NCBI RefSeq assembly: GCF_964355755.1 | Contig: NC_092673.1 | Coordinates: forward strand, 21,891,001-21,955,000 | From: Antedon mediterranea | Taxonomy: Eukaryota > Echinodermata > Crinoidea > Comatulida > Antedonidae | Length of the DNA stretch: 64,000 nt | Direction: 5' to 3' | Part shown: piece by piece, positions 36,601 to 48,600 of the stretch | Numbering within the stretch: position 1 is the first letter of the stretch | Layout of the letters: each line of letters opens with the position of its first letter | Made by a program: the position numbers and the translations under genes | Notes under the pieces: generated by a model | Seen by the model: the letters and a program-made list of their open reading frames with translations, nothing else | Told to the model about the DNA's origin: nothing | Databases searched by the model: none

Positions 36601-39600
36601 ATATTAAATTTTAAACTTTTAGATTTCTGTTTTAACTGATATGTTGTCCAGTAAAGATCCTGGTTGCAGTAAGAACGCTTGTTTCGCAATAAGCTGCCTT
36701 GCTGGCAACGAGGAAGGGCATGCGCTACTGCTCAATCATCTGCGATGTGATATCATGCTGAGGCGTCTTGCGGAACAACTACACTCAACAGACCAAGAGA
36801 CATCCTGGTTTGCTGCTATGTAAGTTACTATTAAAAAACATTGTTAAAGTAGTATAGAGTGGAGCTGTAGCTTGGTGATTTAGATGTTCAGCTACCGATT
36901 ACAGGGTCCTGTGTTCAAATCCTGTCAGATTCTTTCTCATGACAGAACAACTCCGCTCCCAAAGACTTTGTTTTGTTTGTAGAGCATCTTGTGTATACTA
37001 TATGTTTGTCTTTGTGATTATTTAAGCCACTTTATTAGCTAATAGCCTTAACGGCTACATGTGGCTATCTGGCCCCTCCAGGAGACTTGTCTCCAACTGT
37101 CATAAAATAATTTAACAAAATAAAATAAACTTATATATCTCAGAAATACTGCCTAAGGTGGACACATCAGACTCATCCTACATACATACAAGATGAGTCC
37201 ATTATATTGATTCCACTTTGAAAATGTAGACATACTTGATCATCAACAATCACTTTTGTGAATAATCAAAGCATGTGTGTGCCGACAGCTTCCCCCAGTT
37301 GATATAAAGGGCACTTCCTTCACATGCTTTCACCTAAACCCCCACCGAAAATTCTTGCTGGAAAAGTCAAACGGTTGCATTTGAAAAAACAAAGGCTGTG
37401 TAGAATACTGTTACTTTCTGATGCTGCCAAGTACTAATTTTAAACTCGTCTATTCCTAAATCAGGAGAATCCTGACAATTGCCTACTTTGTAGGATTCCC
37501 ACCTTAACTCTTTGACAACCCTGATAACAGTTTAGAAACCTGAGCAATATACGTTTAAAGGTTCTGTAGAATCTCTATACTTGTTCTGAATTCATTCTGA
37601 TATTTTCTGTTCTTTCAGGACCCTTCGAACACTTGCAAGTAAAAAGAAAGGTTGTTTAGTACTACGTGATCATGTAGTCATTGTACCTGCATTACAGGTA
37701 TAGAGTCTATTTTTAGACAGCATTTGTTTTTTCTTGGTAGCTTGAATAGCTCAATGCAGTATCACTCAATCAGGGATGTAATCTATGTAGCCATAGCCTG
37801 TACTTAGGGGAAGGATACTACAGAAACAAAATCTTACAACTTAAGTGTTTAAAAAAAGTACAGTATATAAATTCACACTCTACAAAGTTGCAATAGAACT
37901 CAAAACAAAGCTTTAATTTCAGTCAACTAAAGAATTCAGTATAGACTTCAATCGTCTTCACAATTACTCTTATAATCATAAAAATAATAAATAAAAAATA
38001 AAAAAAACTTGTTTTCTATAATGGGTAGAAAGACAAAATATTGACATTGATGTTAGTAAACCAACCAGTGGTAGAAGACCTGGTTACATTTTGGAAAATC
38101 TTTTATTTCTTTACTTCAACAATATTTTTTTATAGGAAATTAATGGAGCAAGTGGAATTTCCAACGACCTTCAGGATGAAGTTGTTTTGACATTAGAGCT
38201 TTTGAAGAAACTTGACAAACCAAATCCACCAGTGCTGGAGGTCAAAGGTCCCAGGGAGCTTATGGTGACCTGGGATATAACAACACTCGAGAGTGGACTT
38301 GACATCATTTATATGCTTTACTTAGGTAAAAATAAAGTTTTACCTGAAACCTACCTGCATACAATCTTTAAAAGATGTATTGTCCCCCAAAAACCAAAGA
38401 TTACCGTAATAAAATCGGACTTTGATTATATTATTTTGTAGTTTTAATAAAGTTGATTACTTTCGTAGAAAAAAAAACAGAAAAAATATATGTTTTTACT
38501 TATAAAATGACAAAATGAATGGTTAAATTCAACGAAAATCCCATAGGCTGGCAACCAATTTGACCATTTTTTGCTTTAAATTATAGTTTTTTAGGTAAAT
38601 ACTTTTTTTTTTGGATCCAATTTTTGGTCAAAGTGAATAACTATCATGTGACATTAAAATGGCATATTCAACAAAAATTGTTTTTATAATGATTTTTTCA
38701 GGGTGACAATACATCTTTAATTGCAGGAATATTTTTGTTGTCTTTCTTGTGAAACAAATGGTCAATATGACTATAACCTACCTCTATTTAGGGACCAGGA
38801 CAATTTTTAGTGTGCCAAATAAATCCATATTAACTTTAAAAATTATTAAAAACATTTTTGACAGATAATACGGTGCTCTACAAAGGTGCTGAGACCAGCT
38901 TTTTGGCAACCAACCTCAAACCAAATACTTTATATAATCTACAATTGCAATTGAAGACAGAAGGTGATGAAAGTCAGCTGAGTGACCCTTTAGAGGTCAC
39001 CATGGATCAATGTGGTAAAAAGTTCATTTTTATAACTGATGCCTTAGTCTCCCCCAACCTTAAGCTCTGTCTACACTATCAAACTTTATGTGAACTAAAA
39101 TGTAATGAGCCCATTTATGGACATGTTGATGTCATATCACTACCATATTTGGGCATATCACTACCATATTTGGGCACATTACACTTTTTTTTAAAAACTA
39201 GTTTGATAGTATAGACAGCATTAAAGATAAAATCACATCCAGTTTATTTATACAAAATGCTAACAAGCAATTTTTATATTTTTTAAAGAAATATTATCAT
39301 TCAATTTATATAAAATAAAAGGTCAACTTGTCTAAATTTTCTAGCTCTAGTGATCTAATCTAATAATTAAGTATTTTCTGAATTCATATTTTAAAATTAA
39401 TAGTGAACTCGAGTGCCATATTTTGTACCATAGACTTTGTTTATGTAGAGCATCTTGTGTATATGTTTGTAGGGTAAACAGGATTGCCACCTTTGAGAAG
39501 GATAGTGAATGAATTAGCAATTTGCCTAAATATACAACCAAACAAAACAAAAAATGATCACATGTTGTTGGTGGGCTTATACCTGAGACCAGGTTTATAC

Positions 39601-42600
39601 TGGCTGGGCTTATACCCGCATCAGTATGGTACAATAAAATATTTGTAGCACTAAATTTGTGAATAATCATTCGAATTCACAATTTAATTTTCTTAAGAAT
39701 GAATTATTAAATAGGTTCATAATTTTTTATACTAAAGCACCTGATGCCCCAGAAGATTTGCGAATCCTAGCGGTTTCAACATCACAGATCAGAATAGGCT
39801 GGTCACCCCCAGCAGCTGTTAATGGCGGGTTAAAAGGCTACATAGTTTATAATGGTAAACAGCAGATTGAATCCACTACAGAACTATGCAGTATACTCAG
39901 CTCTCTTGCGCCCTCTACAAAGTATGATATTTACGTAAGTATTGCGGTCGGAAATCAAACAAGCAAACTTCATCTTAACTATGAAATTGAAAAAAAAAAA
40001 TTGAAAAACTATGAACTTTTTATGTTTTTACGTCTATGTTTGTGTATCTTGTAGATTTGAAAAAACCCCAGATCCAAAATAACCTTGCACATTTTGCACA
40101 TGATAAAGTCTATTCCATAAGACTGCTTTAATTTATAAAATCTCAGTTTTTCACTTAAGCACTTAACTATTTTGACTTAACCAAAAAGACTCATAAATAT
40201 CAGCCCTCTTTTTTTATTATACCATGCTATTGATATACAACTTACTGTATATAAAGTATTTAATATAGAATATATTAAAATTAATATTTGTCATTACTAT
40301 CCACATACAATCAAATTAAAAATATATATACTTGTCAAAGAGATTTTTTAAAATTTGTTGTTTTTCGCCATTTTTATGTGGAATATACTTTTTATTTTAT
40401 AGGTGTGTGCCTTTAACCACAAAGGAAAAGGACATAAAGCCTGTATCTCAGCAGCTACCAGTGAGCTAGGTAGGCAGTATATTGCAAATCCCCAATGTCC
40501 TAATCTCTATCAAGAATGTTTTTTTTTCAGACATAAAATAAAGTGATGAATATAACTTTTTTAAATGTATAATAGCTCATTTCCTGTAAGGAAGAATACA
40601 TAAAAAGGTTAACCATGAGTCTAAGCTTTGTCTACACTATCAAACTAGTTTGAAAAAGTGTGATCTGCCCAAATATGGTAGTAATATGGTCAAATATGTT
40701 AGTGATATGACATCATCATGTGGGCACATCACATTTTTTGTCGCATAAAGTTTGATAGTGCAGACAGAGAATTACAAGGCTTTGCATAACTAAGCTCCTG
40801 TAGTCCACTCAATAATTCATAGTATTAGCAGAAACAAGCATACCACTGGCACTTACAGATATTGCCTGCTTAGAGGTAAAATATAAGATTTGACATCCCC
40901 AAGGGAATATTTTGCTCAAAGGCTGAAGGAAATATAATTCTTGAGAGCAAAATATTATTTCCCGAAAATTAATTAGTCAATATCATCATACTCAAGGAAA
41001 TATACGATTTACGATCCTCGCAGCAGTAGTCATGTGATGTGATGGTTTCAACCAATCACGTTTACGTATTTACGTAATATAATTTTTTATTTACCATAAA
41101 ATGTTTCTTCTCTGTCAAGGTGGTTATTTTTTTTCACTTGCTAAACTCTGTTTCTGTAATAAAGGTAAACATGCACCTGGCAAGCCAATACTGAATGTCA
41201 GAGGTCGTAATGAGATTCATCTAACATGGTCTCCACCCGAATCTCCTATTGGTCGTTTGCACAAGTTTGAGATATCTATCAATGGAAAGGTAGTTTACTC
41301 GGGCACAGAGCTCTGCTTCACGGCTCGTAGGCTTGTGCCAAACACCGATTACACATTCAAGGTAAACATTTTCATTTTGTATTCAAGGTTTGTATCAATC
41401 TAAATATATTAAAGAAATAATTAAATAGACTGTTACATAATATTTGTAATCTAATCTTGTTAATGCACCAATCAAGTCTTTAACCATTAAGCTGTCACGC
41501 TGATTAATGTAAATTGATCGGTATTAATATACAAATAATGAATGATTATGAGATAGTGAGAATATTTCATGAATTAAAAAATGTACTGCTTTATTTTTAA
41601 CGAAGCGGAGTCAAGTTAAAAGTAGAGAAATCAATTTTTCATTGAAAAAAATTTTTGTAAAAAACGTGGGTATATTGTAGGTGTACATCAATTGTACTGT
41701 ATACAGTATACATATTTATGTCAAAACAAATCGAAATCTTTTTGAAAAAAATTTTAAACATTGTATTTTAAACTTCATTAAAGGTTATAGCAGTGACAAG
41801 TGAAGGCAGGTGTGAAAGTGAGCCTGCACGGAAGAAAACTCCTAAAGATGAATGTAAGTGTAACTTTACATTATTAAGGGGACAGGCCCTTCATGCACTT
41901 GTCAATTATATGACCCGCTATACGACCCCTAGGAAATGTGCGTCATACCTTTTGAATACCATGACGCACCCCTGTGTCAAAAAAGTGACTTACCTTCAGG
42001 TGACCATGATGCACCCATTTTGAAGCATTGAGACCATTGTTCATGATATGATGGGTGTTTGTTGATGTTGATTTTGTTTCTTTTAGTCACTCCTGCATCA
42101 ATAATTATTTGTAAATGATACACCCATAACACACCTCTCTTGGGGGGTTGTATAGTGGGTCATACAATTGACAAGTGCATAATAGAGGTGTCTCCTGAAT
42201 AATATAAGGGTGTCTTGTGAATAGATTTCCCAAATGAGGAGGAGGAGTTTTACTGTTATAAATTATTCATTTATATTACTGAGAATGATTCAATATTCAA
42301 TATGTAGTAGGTCACTTGTTAAAATAGAAATGTTCTGGTTGCCTTTAATATTGTGTTGAAGTTTGTTGTTTAATTATCATACATCAATATAATATTTTAA
42401 AAATCATGTTGTTTTTTACTGTAGATAATGTACAATCAACAGCTCCCATATTCTTTAGCCATCCACACAAGATTACGGATCAAGATACAGGTACAATTTT
42501 TTTCTGCCATAATTATTTTGCATAAATAAATAAATCAGAATCCTTTAATGTTTCCCCTAGATGAAGTATCATCATTAATTTTAGAATTGTATTATCTCTA

Positions 42601-45600
42601 CTTTATTTTGTGATTTTGTTTCCTCTTTAAAGTAAGCAATTTAAAAATTCTTCATTTTCTGATTTCATTGGTTATCCTCACGGCGAAAGACCATTGTAAT
42701 TGTTTCCTTAAAACTGCCAAGTTTGTTATTTAATTTAAACTATATTTTATTATAAATGTCTCTAAAGATAACTGTGTGTGAATATGTTTTAATGGGTTAA
42801 GTGGGTAAGTTAAAGCCCCATTCCCTACGTTTTTTAGATCTAATTTAAGATCACAAACTATATTTAATGTAAAAATAATACTATATGGTCCTATTGCGAT
42901 AACTTTTTTCGTCTTTAAACGGTTAAAAATGTGAAAAATAAATCGATTCTAATAATTATAGCGGCCCGCTATAAATCCCAAAATGCATTGCGCGCAGATT
43001 GATATTTTTGTTTTTCACCTGTAATTCGCCCACTTTTCGATCGATCGTGAAGCCAAAACAAATGGAAGACTCCTAACTTTTCAGCGAAAATACCGGGTTT
43101 TCCCCAATTTGTATCAACGGAGTCTGGCAAAAATAGAAAGACAATTAATGCAGCAACTATACAACGTCAGGCTAGGTATATAGCTAGCGTACGATGTTCG
43201 TACGTTATCGATGTTTACCAGCTAGGCCTACAAAACTAAGCCTAGCTAGGCTAGGCCTAAGACCGTCCACGAGAGGTCGATTGCTGCGAGCTACTTAGGT
43301 AGTGCATTGTTTCTCACTTTTTATCATAATTTACCATAAAACGTACATTTAAGACAAGGAATGACATGGTTTAATGTTTTTAAAGTGATATATATGTATT
43401 ATTTTCCAAAAAACGTCCAAAATTGCAGGGAAGGGGTCTTTAAATGTGTAAAGACTGGTTTTGTGACAATATGTATCTTTAATACATCAAGATATAATAT
43501 TTTAGATTTTTCTTTGTTAGCCTCTAAACAAATAAAACTGCCACAGTCTAAGGGCAACCGCATTAAGACTCCATTACTGCATAAGGTAGGTTTAACGTTG
43601 ACTTAATGTGAACATTAATGCTGTAAGATCAAGTACTGGAAGCTTAAAAGCCTTTTTGTTGTGGAATATCATAGTACTAAGATTGAAGTGGCCTACACTG
43701 AACACTATACAATGCTAATAAAGCTCATTTGGCTTTTTATGCTAACATTTTATTTTCCATAATTAATTATCAATTGTGTTTCATGTGGTTTTTATAGAAA
43801 CTTAAGCTAAGTCTACACTATCAAACTTTATGTGACAAAAAATGTCATATGCGGCCCATATACAGTATGGACACTACCATATTCGCGTACAGTTAGTGTA
43901 AAACCATTTTAGATGTGTGGTTAGTCTCATTTACTTTATCCCCAGGATGCACCATGTAGCTTTTAGTCTAACAGTCATTCTGTGCATGTTTAAATGTTTC
44001 TGAGCATGTGCAGAATGACTTTTTGACTTGACAACTGTGCATCATAAAAACAAGATACAGGTACAATTTTTTTTCTGCTATAATTATTATTTTGCATAAA
44101 TAAATAAATAAATCAGAATCCTTTAATGTTTCCCCTAGATGAAGTATCATCAGTAATTTTAGAATTGTGTTATCTCTACTTTATTCTATGATTTTGTTTC
44201 CTCTTTAAAGTAAGCAATTTAAAAATTCTTCATTTTCTGATTTCATTGGTTATCCTCACGGCGAAAGACCATTGACCATTGTAATTGTTTGCTTAAAACT
44301 GCCAAGTATATTATTATAATTTACTTTACCCTCATGATGCTATGTAGCTATTTAGTCTAACAGTCATTCTGTGCATGTTTAAATGTTTCTGAGCATGTGC
44401 AGAATGACTTTTTGACTTGACAACTGTGCATCAGAAAAACAGGTTGCTATTAACTGAATAATGATAATCCTAATTGATATCTTTTGTATTTCTAGCAAAG
44501 GCATCTGACCTCATCTCCCTGTGAATTAACAGAATCAAGGCCATCTACAGGTTTGTAGAATAAATTCATTATTAAAAAACAGGTATAGTTATCTATTTAT
44601 CTAATTATTGTTCTTTAAAATATCTGATTTTCATTATTTGCATTGTAGGTATTAGTTCATCAGAAAGTAAATCCAGTTCAGATGAATATAGATCAATCCA
44701 TAATGGAAATAACAATGTTGAGAATACTGCTATTAATAACATGACATCTGGTGAATCTAAGAATTTACAACATGGTGTCCTCTCTTCCACGCATCCAAAT
44801 AAAAGCGCTACTGTTTATCAGAATGATGATAGTGATAGTAATGATAGTGAAAACTCAGAGGAAGATGACCACATTTTGAATCGATTGAAAGTTGTAATTC
44901 ATTCCAAAGGGGATACTAAAGACTCCAGGAATCATTTTCCACCTCTTGAAAATCATACACTGACGCAAAACAGTGGTGAACCAAGAGCTAAAACTGAGGT
45001 TAGTAAGACCCAGAAACATACTGAACTGAATCAAAATCAAACACCGGTACAAAACAGTGGTGAACGAAGAACTAAAACTGAGAAAGAAAAGACTCGGAAA
45101 CATGCTGAACTGATAGAAAGAAAGTATAATGAAAATAAACAAATTAGGAAACATTTAAGTGATCAAGGAACTAAACCACATAATAAACATAGGAAGGATT
45201 ATTATACATCAGGGAGAAGCACTACTACAGGTTTAAGATCATTAACTAAAGGCACAATATCTGATAACTTTGATAATTCTGATAGCTTGCAGAAAGGATC
45301 AGCTTTAGGTATGGATGAAACAGAGCAAATGTGTGGAAGAGATAGAAATCCAAGGAATCATATCGATGATGTTCAGAAGATTCCAGTAGCATGTGTAAAA
45401 GATGGATCAGCAGATAGCTCTCATTATAGAGAAAGACAAAATGCTTCTATAAATAGAAAATATACAGAAGTTAGACAAAGACAGTTCACAGACACTGACC
45501 TGCAGTCAAGGAAACAAGACAGGAAAAACAGAGCTTTTAAAGGCAGTGTGCAAGTGAAAAAAACATCAAGACTTCAGTCTTTGAACTCTGCGCAGGAAAG

Positions 45601-48600
45601 CGGTCTTCAAGCAGGGTTTAACCGACGAGGGTCGAATAATACAGCTAAATTCATTCCTGCGATGACGTCCAGTTATCGTTCAGAATCAAACTCATCGGAT
45701 AAAATAAGTGAAGATGTTGACAATACTGGATTTGTACTCTCATCAAATGGTAGAGTTGTTTATTCAGAGGGAGAATCTCCAAATCTAAGGTCAAAGGACA
45801 AACATTTTAGCATTGAAGAGAGAAATAAACAGCAGATGGTTGTAGACGAGGGCAAATATATGAGCAATGCATTGTTCAAAGGCAAGGAACCAATAACGAA
45901 AAGAACACCAAACTTATTCCCCTGGGAAAGAGAAGGTGCATTCTTTTCTGAATCATACGAAAGGTAATTTTTTATTTTTATATTGGTTTTAGAAACAAGA
46001 CAATAGTCCCACCCTTTATTAATAAAAACAAAAAGCCATTAACGACCTTAATGACCTATTGAAAAGGACAAGTGAATTGAGCAATTACTCAACTCCTTGA
46101 TGACGTCTACAGTAGTTAAATACAATAAGGTTTATCGCAAATAGCTTGATTTCGTGAGGAACATCATTACACAATGCATGATGGGAAGGTTTTGGGAGCA
46201 ATAGCACTGTATAATAAAAAGATCTTTGACTTTATATACTGGTGGTGGCGCTGTTGCTTCCAATTCCTTCCCATCATGCATCGCTCGAGCTGTTTGCGAT
46301 AAACCTTATTATATTCAACTCGTAAACATTCATTATTATACAAATGCTCCAAAAGAATTTCAATACAAAATACAAATTTTATTGGACAAATGTTTAATTT
46401 GAATCCAGGTATTCAGAAGCAGACAACATCTCAAAGAATATTGCAAATCTGCAGAAGACGTACTCAAAACCGGTGAACTGGAACTCAATGATTGACCCCT
46501 TGCATGACAAACACAGTTGCTCAGATCGTTCAGCATTCTACCAAAGAGCTCAGACTTTTATGAGCAGCCACAGGTGACAAATCATATGAGACTTTTTCGT
46601 TATTAAGAATTATTTCCAAATTCGTTTTTCTCCAATCAAGCCGGCAAAACTGTGAACGGCCCATGTGTACCAATTTTATTTGGTCAAATTATTAGAATTT
46701 GTTGATTAAAGAAACTTAACTGGTCGCAACTCAACGCTGCCAAAAAAAATAGTTTCCCAAAACCACAATTTTCTTGCTTCTCAAAATATTTTATGCTATT
46801 TAAAATTGTAATTCTAATCCTAATTTAAAGGATGTCCAGTTTTAGGAGATTTGACTGCATAACACAATTCAATATAATATTGTTATTGAAAGGGCAATGT
46901 TACAAAGATAAATTTACGCTAAACAAGGTTAAAAGATTGTTTATTTTTAATTGTTATTTTGAACATAATTTAATGCTTTATTTTTCTCAAAAAGACCATT
47001 ACTAAAGAAGACTTTAGAGAAATTGCCACCTCATGGACCACTATTCACTCAAACAAGCAACGCTGGCAATGTGGAGTTGCCGCAGCAGCCAAACATGTCC
47101 AATAATCGTTACCAATTTATACCAATGCAGTTCAGAACACAGCCTCTTCACATGCCAGGCCCCCCTCTGCATCCAGGAAACCCTAATGCTAACCTTTACG
47201 ATAAAGGTAAGTTATTTATTATGTATAGGAAAGATTTTAATGTACAAACCGTTGTTATATTCTCAGTAGTGTATGTTTTTCTGTTATAACTTCAACACAC
47301 ATTTAACAGCAAGTACATAGATTAGGATTAGTCCCTGTATGGACACACAATAGTCACAGTGCAAGGCATTTCATAGACTACAGGAGCTGAGATGTACCAG
47401 TACTTCGATGAAAGATGCACTTTAATGTGTACACATTAAGCTAGATGTGTTCACTAGACGTCCTCTTTTAGGTTTTTAATCGAGAAGACTTATTCTACCA
47501 CCGGAATGATGATCAAGGAACCTGAGCCATTTTTATGGATATGGTTTGCGGCACCCTTGCCTTAATGACTCGACTGTACAGAGTACATGCGTGCACAGTG
47601 AACGAGCAACATTAGGAAGGTTTCGCAACGCTACGAATATGTCACGTTTGTGAAACTTTTGAACTGATCCCAATTTCATATTTGTAAAGCGTATTCGTGT
47701 TGAGTTTTAGCAGTCCTTACTTGCTTTGATGTTATGCTAGGGCTAGGCAGCCAAGCAACACGTACCTGCCCTTCGTCAAAATTTACTGCAGTCATATTTT
47801 GGACGGCGCCCTCAATATTTCGTTGCCATGCGAAACAGATTTTTACTGGCTTACGAAAAACGAATACGTGTGTGTGACGTGTCCGTTTTCGTTATTGTAC
47901 TCGTAGCGTTGCGAAACCTTTCTATTGATCAGATTTGCCAACAATACAATACTTTATTTTGATTTGCTATGGAATTTGTATGCTTAATCTTTTCTTCCCC
48001 TTTTCTTGTGCTTGTTTATATATGGATCCGTTTATATTTTATCTTCTCTTACATGCATTATCACTGAATATAGCATTTTATCTGGAGGAACTTGACCAAC
48101 GTCCAATCTTCTTACCCCGGTCTTACACCTGCCCTTCCCTTGACCGTAAGCTATGTGTCTTTTGCTTCGAATACTGCATATATATTTATTAGTATCTATA
48201 TAATTGTATTCACTTTTATATCTTCATTTTCTAATCCATTTTATATTATTTTGTAGTTAATAGTTTAATATTTTAGTAAACATGTAATAATTATAATTTA
48301 TTATTTTCACAAAACGTACATTGTATCTTGATAAATGTTATTTAAAAAAATATTATTTTGGCCTTTTTTATTTAAATGTATTGTTGTTTATTGTTTATTC
48401 TGTACTCTTCATAGTTGTAGTTGATTAGTACTGTCCAACATTTGAATTGATTATATTAACTAAAAGACAGTAAAACAAGTTTAAACACCAAATTATATTA
48501 TTAAAATACAAATAAATTTATGTAAAACAAATCAGATGTTGTGACTTCATCATATGGCCAGTTGAACTAAAAACTTGGATTTTAATCTTTTGCGTCATAG

